Shown piece by piece: positions 1-5,708 of a stretch of 7,996 bases of DNA. The notes below the pieces were generated by a model. The model saw only the letters and a program-made list of their open reading frames with translations, did no database searches and was not told where the DNA came from. Both the position numbers and the translations under genes were made by a program. Location of the stretch: contig DAOVNI010000059.1 of assembly GCA_030630315.1 (NCBI GenBank), forward strand, positions 1-7,996, given 5' to 3'. Position 1 is the stretch's first letter; the number at the start of each line of letters is the position of its first letter. Source of the stretch: Phycisphaerae bacterium. Lineage in GTDB: Bacteria; Planctomycetota; Phycisphaerae; Sedimentisphaerales; Anaerobacaceae.

Positions 1-866
1 CCGACGGAATCATCGCCTCGAGGACCGACGAGATGGAAGGTCGCTACCCGACAGGCACTGCCAACCTGAGCACCTCGGCGCTGGCCTATGGCGGCTATTG
101 TCATGCGGCCCGACTGGCTCATGCCCTGGGCAAAACGGCCACGGCAAAAGAATTCGAGAAACGTGCAGACGCACTACGCAAGGCTATCGAAATTTACTTT
201 GGCGCCGATGTCGAAGGTTTCAAAACGTATCGCTACTTCAAAGAAAACACGACCCTTCGTGGCTGGATCCTATTGCCCTTGGCGATGGACATCACCGAGC
301 GTCAGCAGTCGACCGTCGATGCCCTGGTTTCCGATAAACTCTGGCCTAACCGTCTAAAGGGAGGCGATATCCTGGCCGAATCGACAAGGAAGACGGAATG
401 GGCACGAGAAACTTACTACGCCTTGCGAGTCTTGTTCAAGGCGGGGCGAACCGAAGAGGCGCTCAAACTTACCCAGTGCGTGGTAAAGGCGCAAGTTTTC
501 GGGAACGAAGGGCCGTATCCCGATGAAGACGCCATCGATATGCTCTGCCCGGGATCGCTTTATCCGCGAGTATTCACCGAGGGCATGTTTGGAATAGTTC
601 CGACCGGCCTCGACTCGTTCGAATGTACGCCATGGCTGCCGAAAGCGTGGCCAAAAATGGCACTACGCGACATGCGCGCCTTCGGTCACGCCTGGGATAT
701 GGTTGTCGAACGTGATGGTGACCAGCAAAAAATAACGGTCAGCAATAGTGATGAAAAAGTCATTTTCACCGATGTCGGACCTGCCGGAAAAACCTATTCG
801 GTCTCTTTCAAGGGAATGAAAAACAACAAGGGCAAGACTCCTTCGCGCAAAGTCAAAAGGTCGTAG
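1..866 (+). CDS. Six-hairpin glycosidase-like protein, C-terminal part (5' end outside window)
   Basis: The reading frame is open from base 3 (codons DGIIASRTDE precede the first internal Met at 33) to TAG at 864-866, so the gene starts upstream of the window. About 287 residues are visible. The first ~190 are alpha-helical and resemble the second half of an (alpha/alpha)6 barrel: EGRYPTG near residue 12, an aromatic-rich YRYFKENTTLRGW segment, EWARETYYALR near 132, and FTEGMFGIVPTGLDSF at about 191-206. A short beta-rich tail (about 215-270) follows, as in six-hairpin glycosidases such as the rhamnosidase-like families. In that superfamily such enzymes cleave glycosidic bonds with acidic residues in the barrel. 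Which acids act here, and the substrate, cannot be told from this fragment. The very C-terminus is Lys/Arg-rich. The superfamily assignment rests on motif appearance and the specific GH family is not assigned. No PEP-CTERM tail is present. Confidence 0.7.
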   Translation, partial: DGIIASRTDEMEGRYPTGTANLSTSALAYGGYCHAARLAHALGKTATAKEFEKRADALRKAIEIYFGADVEGFKTYRYFKENTTLRGWILLPLAMDITERQQSTVDALVSDKLWPNRLKGGDILAESTRKTEWARETYYALRVLFKAGRTEEALKLTQCVVKAQVFGNEGPYPDEDAIDMLCPGSLYPRVFTEGMFGIVPTGLDSFECTPWLPKAWPKMALRDMRAFGHAWDMVVERDGDQQKITVSNSDEKVIFTDVGPAGKTYSVSFKGMKNNKGKTPSRKVKRS

Positions 867-891
867 AGCTGATTGACGTGCCCTACTGTAG

Positions 892-913
892 GTGTCCAAC
901 GAGTTCTGGACAC
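892..913 (+). terminator. Hairpin downstream of the glycosidase gene (possible 3' end)
   Basis: A perfect 7-bp inverted repeat, GTGTCCA (892-898) and TGGACAC (907-913), has an 8-nt loop and begins 25 nt after the glycosidase stop. No T run follows, so it is not a canonical intrinsic terminator. It may be a transcript-end or mRNA-stabilising hairpin. Confidence 0.35.
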
Positions 914-966
914 GAAGGAATCTCTCTAAAACTCTTCGTTATCTCTTCATTCATAATGAGTTATGA

Positions 967-1110
967 AGTTTAACAGGAGTTTTGGCTAATGGCGATGTTC
1001 TCGACAATTATTTTGAACTTAACAATGAAGCCGCTATTGTCCTTGTCCCCGAACCAGCCACGCTCTTGTTGCTCGGCTTAGGTGCGGTGATGTTGAGAAG
1101 AAGAAAATAG
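967..1110 (+). pseudogene. Orphan C-terminal tail of a PEP-CTERM protein
   Basis: Frame 1 is open from just after TGA 964-966 to TAG 1108-1110, with no plausible start codon or ribosome binding site. It encodes 47 residues: an ending of the type SLTGVLANGDVLDN..., then VPEPATLLLLGLGAVML and an RRRK basic tail. VPEP, a hydrophobic helix and a terminal basic cluster are the three parts of the PEP-CTERM sorting signal, which in known systems is recognised by an exosortase at the inner membrane. The LTG.LANGD segment before it resembles what often precedes the tail in planctomycete PEP-CTERM proteins (from memory, not searched). There is no body of a gene upstream: the glycosidase ends only 100 bp away and in-frame stops intervene. 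This is most likely the 3' remnant of a deleted gene. Confidence 0.7.
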
Positions 1111-1119
1111 GATTTTTAT

Positions 1120-1209
1120 AGCCCGTGTTTTTCGTGATTTTAGGATAAAGGAAATTATCCGTAAGGGTGATGAAAAAAATGGACTGTTCACAAGAGCACG
1201 GGCTTTTTT
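1120..1209 (+). ncRNA. Long imperfect stem ending in a T run (structured RNA or terminator-like element)
   Basis: AGCCCGTG (1120-1127) pairs perfectly with CACGGGCT (1197-1204). The stem extends as TTTTT (1128-1132) against AAGAG (1192-1196), with two G-U pairs, a bulged C1133, then GTGA (1134-1137) against TCAC (1188-1191), about 17 pairs in all. The enclosed 50 nt contain another hairpin, GGATAA (1143-1148) and TTATCC (1155-1160). The outer stem runs straight into T1204-1209, the geometry of an intrinsic terminator but with an unusually large enclosed region. It starts 10 nt after the orphan PEP-CTERM stop, so it could be the old terminator of that gene or a small RNA. No known riboswitch class was recognised. 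Confidence 0.35.
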
Positions 1210-1254
1210 GAATTGTCAGGCTTATGTGCGGTAATGTTGAGAAGAAAACGCTAA
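1174..1254 (+). pseudogene. Second, degenerate PEP-CTERM tail copy
   Basis: In the same frame as the orphan tail upstream, a short stop-to-stop segment ends at TAA 1252-1254. It encodes LSGLCAVMLRRKR at its end, against LLGLGAVMLRRRK in the first copy. At DNA level 1213-1254 matches 1069-1110 at 32 of 42 positions, without gaps, 144 bp apart. The PEP motif itself is gone, and residues before the match come from the stem-loop region. It is best read as a decayed partial duplication of a PEP-CTERM gene end. Confidence 0.5.
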
Positions 1255-1368
1255 AACTCAATTGCTATATTCTCACAATATTCAACTGCTGAAAATCGCT
1301 CGACACCCTCTTTACACTTGCGGGCCTTCAATTCCTCACAGCCAGCCGCCGCTTCTTATGAAACCTCT

Positions 1369-1519
1369 TAATACCAATTACAATTAAAGATTGCCGATAG
1401 AATCAGACATAGTGCCGACTGGAAGGGTCTGGATTCCTGCTCCGTCTAAAGCCGGACCTTCGATTTCGCAGGAATGACAGGCTCAGGCAATCGGCAATAA
1501 CTAAATAGAATTGGTATTA
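1369..1519. mobile_element. MITE-like palindromic element with ~30-bp terminal inverted repeats
   Basis: The ends are TAATACCAATT (1369-1379) and its exact reverse complement AATTGGTATTA (1509-1519). Ten bases further in on each side lie ATTGCCGAT (1390-1398) and ATCGGCAAT (1490-1498), again exact. The centre has a nested pair, ATTCCTGC (1433-1440) and GCAGGAAT (1468-1475). Almost the whole 151 bp can fold on itself and no ORF is present. If the element proper is 1371-1517, it is flanked by TA on both sides, which would fit a TA target duplication of the IS630/Tc1-mariner kind; this is an inference. The central GGATTCCTGC...GCAGGAATGACAG part resembles small palindromes dispersed in many bacterial genomes. 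Confidence 0.6.
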
Positions 1520-1566
1520 TTAGCTTTATTTGCACATTCTTTGCACCACGCGGCCAATCTATCCTT

Positions 1567-1815
1567 TTACAAATATGAAGGGACAAAAGGCATCCGGCAA
1601 AGGCACCTTAGGATATTTTCCCAGAGAACTTCGAATTCATCAAGAAACATCTCAAATGCCTCGCGTTCTGTTTTCTGGTGTAACTGGTCAAAGGTATTTT
1701 GGGTGGTAAAAGCGGCGGCTGCCTGTTCTTTTCTGGCGGTTTCCTCAAGAATGCCATATATGTAACCGGTCCTCGTATCCATAACCATTGCTGATATAGT
1801 GGTTATCACCCGTTA
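1567..1815 (-). pseudogene. C-terminal remnant of a lipoprotein-like gene
   Basis: On the minus strand an open stretch runs from GTG at 1809-1807, just after an in-frame TAA at 1815-1813, to TAA at 1569-1567. It encodes 80 residues beginning VITTISAMVMDTRTGYIYG, then an Ala/Glu-rich helix and EREAFEMFLDEFEVLW. The DTRTGYIYG strand followed by an amphipathic helix resembles the C-terminal half of small planctomycete lipoproteins, where a 'variable or derived from a set-point' strand is followed by a long helix; this comes from memory only. There is no ribosome binding site before the GTG. Further in-frame stops lie upstream, and only about 70 bp separate it from the comM stop, too little for a signal peptide and N-terminal domain. 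A truncated pseudogene is more likely than a genuine 80-aa protein, but the latter is not excluded. Confidence 0.4.
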
Positions 1816-1881
1816 TAATACTTTCTTTCAAAAGAGGGACACCTGTGTTACATAGGGGTAGTGAGATGAATGAAGCGCCTT

Positions 1882-3411
1882 TCATAGTTTCCTGTCAAGC
1901 TTGCGATAGCTTATGGCTTCGGCAATGTGCTCGGGAGCGATGTTTTCCGCACCGGCCAGGTCGGCTATCGTCCGGGCGACTTTGCAAATCTTATCGTGGG
2001 CCCGGGCGCTCAGGCCAAATTCCGTCATTGCTTGCTTAAGCATCATTTCACTCGCGCTGTCAAGCTCACAGAACTTTCGGACCTGCTTATGACTCATTCG
2101 CGTATTGGTCATTGTTTTATTGTCACCAAACCGAACCGCTTGAATCGCTCTGGCATTTACAACATCCTGTCGTATCGTCGCCGAGTCTAATTGCCCTGAT
2201 TTTGAACGCAGCTTGGTGAAACTTATTGCAGGGACATCAATATGAATATCAATTCTGTCCACCAATGGCCCGGATATTTTTGACAGATATCGCTCAATCT
2301 GATTGGGTGTGCACCTGCATCTTCTTGCATACGTGCCGAAATAGCCGCACGGACACGGATTCATTGCTCCAACAAACATAAATTGGGCCGGAAAGCGGAT
2401 GGTGCCTTTGGCACGCGAAACGGTGATAAAACCATCCTCCAGCGGCTGGCGAATCATCTCTAAAACGTGCCTGGGAAATTCCACAAATTCATCGAGAAAC
2501 AATACTCCGAAATGAGCCAGGGACAATTCCCCGGGCCGGGGTACCGTTCCACCGCCCACCAGGGCCGGGCCGCTGGCCGAGTGGTGCGGCATTCGCACAG
2601 GACGAGTAGCTAACAACGCCTTGTTTTTACCTAACAGGCCTACTGAAGAATATACACGAGTGGTCTCAAGCGACTCTTCCAGACTCAAAGGCGGCAGAAT
2701 GGTCGCCAATCTTTGCGCCAGCATCGTCTTTCCTGCTCCGGGCGGGCCTATCATCATTATATTGTGTCCGCCGGCGCCGGCGACCGTCAGCGCCCGTTTG
2801 ACACTTTCCTGTCCCTTAACATCTGCAAAATCAACTTCATAATTCGATGCTACGTTAAAAAGCTCCTCCACATTAACGGTGGTCGTTTCCAGCGGCAGCT
2901 GTCCGGAAAGAAAACTGACCGCCTGAGCGAGCGAGCCGACACCATATACCTCAGTATCCTGAACCACCGCACCCTCCTCGGCGTTTTCCAGAGGCACAAT
3001 CATTCGGCTAAAACCGTTTGCAGCGGCGGTCATCGCCATACTCAATACGCCGTTGACCGGTCTTACCCTTCCGTCCAGGGCCAGCTCGCCGACAATAATA
3101 AAATCGCCAACAACCAAACTGACCAAAGTGCCCTGGCCGATGAGCATCCCTAAAGCGATAGGCAAATCGAAGGCAGGACCCGCCTTTTTCACATCGGCGG
3201 GGGCCAGATTTACCAGCGACTGCGTTTTGGGATACTTGTAGCCGCTGTTAACAATTGCGCTTTTGACTCTCTCGGTGCTTTCTTTCACGGCGGCATCAGG
3301 CAGGCCTACAATCAGCGACTTTTCAAATCCGCCCCGTGCAACGTCAACTTCAACCTCGCAGATTATCCCTTCAATTCCTTCAAGCGTAACACTGTGCAGT
3401 CTGGCCAACAT
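1882..3411 (-). CDS. comM: YifB/ComM-family Mg-chelatase-like AAA+ ATPase
   Basis: The 509-residue protein has the family's usual length and domain order. An N-terminal Lon-protease-like S5 fold (about 1-170) contains IVGLPDAAVKES and NLAPAD.KK.GPAFDLPIALG. An AAA+ Mg-chelatase ATPase domain (about 190-395) has Walker A GPPGAGKT at 222-229, RMPHHSAS at 273-280, Walker B VLFLDEF at 303-309, the cysteine-containing NPCPCGYFG at 351-359 and GPLVDRIDIH at 381-390. A C-terminal Mg-chelatase lid domain fills the remainder. ComM in Vibrio is a hexameric helicase that promotes branch migration during natural transformation; many non-competent bacteria also carry it, so competence cannot be inferred. 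The start is ATG 3411-3409, preceded by AAGGAAGG (3419-3426) at a suitable distance. It ends at TGA 1884-1882. No key residue is missing and it appears to be a single-gene transcript. Confidence 0.95.
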   Translation of the reverse strand: MLARLHSVTLEGIEGIICEVEVDVARGGFEKSLIVGLPDAAVKESTERVKSAIVNSGYKYPKTQSLVNLAPADVKKAGPAFDLPIALGMLIGQGTLVSLVVGDFIIVGELALDGRVRPVNGVLSMAMTAAANGFSRMIVPLENAEEGAVVQDTEVYGVGSLAQAVSFLSGQLPLETTTVNVEELFNVASNYEVDFADVKGQESVKRALTVAGAGGHNIMMIGPPGAGKTMLAQRLATILPPLSLEESLETTRVYSSVGLLGKNKALLATRPVRMPHHSASGPALVGGGTVPRPGELSLAHFGVLFLDEFVEFPRHVLEMIRQPLEDGFITVSRAKGTIRFPAQFMFVGAMNPCPCGYFGTYARRCRCTPNQIERYLSKISGPLVDRIDIHIDVPAISFTKLRSKSGQLDSATIRQDVVNARAIQAVRFGDNKTMTNTRMSHKQVRKFCELDSASEMMLKQAMTEFGLSARAHDKICKVARTIADLAGAENIAPEHIAEAISYRKLDRKL

Positions 3412-3418
3412 AGCTTTG

Positions 3419-3426
3419 CCTTCCTT
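3419..3426 (-). promoter_or_regulatory. Shine-Dalgarno of comM
   Basis: The minus-strand sequence AAGGAAGG lies 7 nt before ATG 3411-3409 and supports that start over later Met codons. Confidence 0.6.
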
Positions 3427-3437
3427 GTTTTTAGATT

Positions 3438-3453
3438 TGAAAAGTGCTTTTCA
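3438..3453. promoter_or_regulatory. 16-bp palindrome upstream of comM (candidate operator)
   Basis: TGAAAAG, TG, CTTTTCA forms a palindrome with perfect 7-bp arms, 27 bp upstream of the comM start. On the minus strand an extended -10-like TGTTATGAA overlaps its upstream edge. This is the position expected of a repressor site or promoter, but no matching regulator is visible and no clear -35 was found. Confidence 0.3.
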
Positions 3454-3665
3454 TAACACTGCGCCGGTCTCTACCGCCACCTTCTAAACCTCTGAAACAG
3501 CCGATTCGTTCCCGCCACAAAACCTTCGCAAAATTACTTTCCACGAAAGAATACCAGATGAGGAGTATTAAGTCAAATAGCATAAGGAGCTTACAGCAAC
3601 AAGAAAAATTTCCAAAAAACCTTTTTTCTCACCATATTCTCATCTTGGGCTTGGTAATATAGGGC

Positions 3666-3694
3666 TTGACAATGCCTGTGTGGGTGTCTATTCC
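3666..3694 (+). promoter_or_regulatory. Candidate sigma-70 promoter for the UVR/beta-helix gene
   Basis: A perfect TTGACA (3666-3671) is followed after 17 bp by TATTCC (3689-3694), a weak -10 matching 3 of 6 consensus bases. It would give a leader of about 60 nt to ATG 3762. The spacing and -35 are good, and the -10 is the weak point. Confidence 0.35.
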
Positions 3695-3705
3695 TATGCA
3701 GGGCG

Positions 3706-3725
3706 GCCTGACCACGGTGGCAGGC
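3706..3725 (+). other. Leader hairpin before the UVR/beta-helix gene
   Basis: GCCTG (3706-3710) pairs with CAGGC (3721-3725), enclosing ACCACGGTGG. The enclosed bases are themselves nearly palindromic (CCAC, G, GTGG). The hairpin ends 23 nt before the ribosome binding site of ATG 3762. It could influence translation or bind a dimeric protein as DNA. No known riboswitch class was recognised. Confidence 0.3.
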
Positions 3726-3761
3726 TGTAGAATTATGGTCTTTTGTTTAAGGAGATTTAAG

Positions 3762-4610
3762 ATGGTAGAGAAACATTGGAAACTAATTGGTTTGGTGGTC
3801 ATTATTGCCTTGATGACGTGCCCTGTGACATTCGCGGACAAGGACAAGGGCAGCGTGGCATCACGGGTTGAGCAGCTCGAGAAGCAAATGTGGGGGGCAG
3901 CGAAGAAACTTGATTTTGAGCGGGCAGCTTCTCTGCGGGACCAGTTGAAAAAGCTGAAAATGGTACCCCGGATTGAGCAGATTGAGAAGCAAGTGTGGAA
4001 TGCAGCGAAGAAATTGGATTTTGAGCGGGCAGCTTCTCTGCGGAACAAATTGAAAGGTCTCAACTCCGGCGGCATGCCGAACGGGGACAAGCCCATTGTT
4101 AATGGTAGTAACGACAGCGGGTACAGTGTATTTAAGCTTTATCGTGTTGCAGACGGTACGTTGGTGGAGAATTTTTATATTGAAAAGGGCAAATCCACTA
4201 TTTCCGAGCGTGGTGGGGGAATGTACATACAGGGGTATGGGCCGTGTACCATTAAGAATTGTATCTTCGACAATAATTTGGCTAACAAGTTGGGTGGGGC
4301 ACTGTATATTGAATTTCATAATCCCACGATACAAGACTGCGTTTTCAAAAATAATGAAGTCAAGTATAGCCCGGCGCAAGGTGGCGCGATATATACGTGG
4401 TTTTGCGAGGGAGATATTATTGGGTGTAATATTGGACTGGAGGTCTCCAATTATGCGCCTTCGTCAGATAGTGATGAGATTTATACTGGTTCGGGTCTTA
4501 GCGAGTACGTTCCAACCTATCAGGATTGCGGTATCCGAGGTGGGCTTTATGGCAACTACTGTGACTATGATACTACGCCGCCAATTGATGGCGGCGGCAA
4601 TTACCAATAA
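3762..4610 (+). CDS. Exported protein with two UVR repeats and a Pmp-like beta-helix domain
   Basis: ATG 3762 is chosen because AAGGAGA (3749-3755) sits 6 nt ahead and the new N-terminus (KHWK, a hydrophobic run 8-20, cleavage near TFA-DK at 25-26) is a typical signal peptide. A TTG 32 codons upstream would bury it. The mature 282-aa precursor has two adjacent 35-residue repeats (35-69 and 70-104), each carrying AAKKLDFERAASLR, the signature of the UVR motif known from UvrB, UvrC and McsA. Residues 150-222 carry GGGMYI, FDNN, GGALYI, FKNN and GGAIYT. These FxxN and GGA[IL] pairs are the repeat motif of chlamydial polymorphic membrane proteins and related right-handed beta-helices. The end, PPIDGGGNYQ, resembles planctomycete beta-helix endings. 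A surface or periplasmic role follows from the signal peptide; binding partner and function are unknown. There is no PEP-CTERM tail. Confidence 0.8.
   Translation: MVEKHWKLIGLVVIIALMTCPVTFADKDKGSVASRVEQLEKQMWGAAKKLDFERAASLRDQLKKLKMVPRIEQIEKQVWNAAKKLDFERAASLRNKLKGLNSGGMPNGDKPIVNGSNDSGYSVFKLYRVADGTLVENFYIEKGKSTISERGGGMYIQGYGPCTIKNCIFDNNLANKLGGALYIEFHNPTIQDCVFKNNEVKYSPAQGGAIYTWFCEGDIIGCNIGLEVSNYAPSSDSDEIYTGSGLSEYVPTYQDCGIRGGLYGNYCDYDTTPPIDGGGNYQ
3864..4073 (+). repeat. Tandem duplication, two 105-bp units encoding the UVR motifs
   Basis: Unit 1 (3864-3968) and unit 2 (3969-4073) are exactly 35 codons each and abut without spacer. The block GATTTTGAGCGGGCAGCTTC is identical in both, and the preceding GCAGCGAAGAAA is also shared. 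The identity at synonymous positions points to a recent internal duplication or gene conversion. Confidence 0.85.
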
Positions 4611-4763
4611 TCCTGAATGTAACTGTGCCACCAATGATAAAGCTCGGAGCGGTTTGTGTATAAAACAAGGAGAGAATCGGTTTTTATCGGTCTTACACTA
4701 AATTTTTCGTTAACAAATAGCCGATGTAAAGCAGAGAAAGGAAATTTTGAAGGGGAAACGGCA
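4611..4763 (+). other. Intergenic spacer without recognised content
   Basis: The 153-bp AT-rich gap holds no convincing terminator, promoter or small ORF apart from the ribosome binding site AAGGGGA (4750-4756) of the next gene. Confidence 0.5.
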
Positions 4764-5558
4764 ATGGTAAAGAAATTTGCAATTCTATTATCAGTAGCAT
4801 TAATTGTAAACGTAGCACAAGCAGATATTGTCTATTTTGCTGATGAAAATCTTGAAGCCGCCGTATGCTTTAAGCTTGGGATAAGTCCACCCGTTACCGA
4901 AGCCGAGATGTTAAACCTGAGTCATCTATTAGCTGACGGCCAAAATATTAACGAACTGACCGGCCTTGAGTACGCAACAAATTTAATAAGCTTGCGTCTT
5001 TACAGCAATCAGATTACTCACCTTTCCTCCCTCTCGGGTTTGATGAATCTGGATGATTTGTACCTAGGGTACAATCAGATTACCGATACTTCCACGCTTT
5101 CGGGCCTGGCAAACTTAGGGTCACTGGATCTTAGCGGCAATCCTATCAGCAATTTTTCAGGTCTTTCTGGCCTTTCTGGTCTGTGGCTTCTGGCTTTGTG
5201 TGGTAATCAGATTAGTGACATTCCCGACCTTTCAGGTTTGACAACTCTGCATCAACTCTATCTTGGTGCTAATGAGATCAGCGACATTTCTGCCCTCTGG
5301 AATCTGGCCCAGCTGTCGTATTTGTATCTTGATAATAATCAAATCAGCGACATTTCTGCACTTTCAGGATTAACTAATCTGGAGTATCTGGACCTCCGCA
5401 GCAATCCATTAAACAATGACGCTTACAATATTTTTATTCCACAGATTCTCGAAAACAATCCCGGCATAGAGGTTCATTACGATCCTATCCCCGAACCGGG
5501 GACAATTCTGCTGCTTGGCTTAGGCAGCCTGGCATTGCTCAAGAAACGCAAAGCATAA
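4764..5558 (+). CDS. Exported leucine-rich-repeat protein with PEP-CTERM anchor
   Basis: The start ATG 4764 follows AAGGGGA (4750-4756) at 7 nt and gives a clean signal peptide (KK, hydrophobic 5-15, cleavage after AQA at about 20). The GTG 36 codons earlier would not. Of 264 residues, 73-204 form six exact-length 22-residue LRRs of the internalin/SDS22-like type (L..L.L..N.I.D.S.LSGL.), and residues 205-218 open a seventh. The segment 21-72 caps the N side, with DENLEAAV and a pattern often seen before such LRRs. The end carries PIPEPG (241-246), a hydrophobic helix (about 247-259) and KKRKA, a complete PEP-CTERM signal. In known systems this is processed by an exosortase and delivers the protein to the cell surface or extracellular matrix. 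The LRR surface suggests protein or glycan binding; the ligand is unknown. No exosortase gene is in the window. Confidence 0.9.
   Translation: MVKKFAILLSVALIVNVAQADIVYFADENLEAAVCFKLGISPPVTEAEMLNLSHLLADGQNINELTGLEYATNLISLRLYSNQITHLSSLSGLMNLDDLYLGYNQITDTSTLSGLANLGSLDLSGNPISNFSGLSGLSGLWLLALCGNQISDIPDLSGLTTLHQLYLGANEISDISALWNLAQLSYLYLDNNQISDISALSGLTNLEYLDLRSNPLNNDAYNIFIPQILENNPGIEVHYDPIPEPGTILLLGLGSLALLKKRKA
4980..5375 (+). repeat. Six 66-bp in-frame LRR-coding units
   Basis: Units start at 4980, 5046, 5112, 5178, 5244 and 5310. All are exactly 22 codons with no length variation. The AATCAGATTA core recurs in units 1, 2 and 4, and the TCAGCGACATTTCTGC block recurs in units 5 and 6. Confidence 0.8.
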
Positions 5559-5636
5559 AACTGTTTACCGACAATTAGCAACTGTGTGATCGAAGACAAT
5601 GATTCCATCAATGGCGGCGGCAAACCCACTAAGTAG
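5559..5636 (+). pseudogene. Possible beta-helix gene-end remnant
   Basis: Directly after, and in frame with, the LRR gene stop (TAA 5556-5558), 25 sense codons run to TAG 5634-5636. They read PTISNCVIEDNDSINGGGK near the end. This resembles a beta-helix rung (TI.NC.I..N) and the PPIDGGGNYQ ending of the gene at 3762. The DNA shares TGGCGGCGGCAA with 4588-4599. No start codon or ribosome binding site is present. It could be a fossil of a beta-helix gene, or a chance match in a short stretch. Confidence 0.35.
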
Positions 5637-5708
5637 TAGTAACGATTGGCTTGGTGGTTTGGATAGAAAAAGAAGCTAATATCCGATGAAGAAGTCGTGG
5701 AGATAATT

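Noticed and set aside
1260..1368. Short minus-strand open stretch rich in Glu, Lys and Ala
   Set aside because: It is about 34 codons between stops with no start or similarity I can name; I see nothing supportable between the second tail copy and the MITE-like element.
1745..1885. 46-codon minus-strand ORF whose ATG overlaps the comM stop (ATGA)
   Set aside because: The overlap looks operon-like, but the product has no recognisable features, and its second half is out of frame with the lipoprotein-like remnant it overlaps.
3666..3761. Upstream TTG start extending the UVR/beta-helix protein by 32 residues
   Set aside because: It coincides with the candidate -35 box, lacks a ribosome binding site and would put the signal peptide inside the protein.
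3695..3761. c-di-GMP or other known riboswitch in the leader
   Set aside because: The conserved core sequences of the classes I can recall are absent; only a short hairpin is visible.
3629..4096. 155-aa minus-strand open frame
   Set aside because: It is the antisense shadow of the same duplicated region; its internal repeat comes from the 105-bp duplication.
3861..4379. 172-aa open frame on the minus strand opposite the UVR/beta-helix gene
   Set aside because: It mirrors the duplicated UVR DNA, has no ribosome binding site and no signal peptide; the plus frame shows clear domains.
4096..4701. 201-aa plus-strand open frame overlapping the UVR/beta-helix gene
   Set aside because: It lies in another frame inside a supported gene, with odd composition and no recognisable domain.
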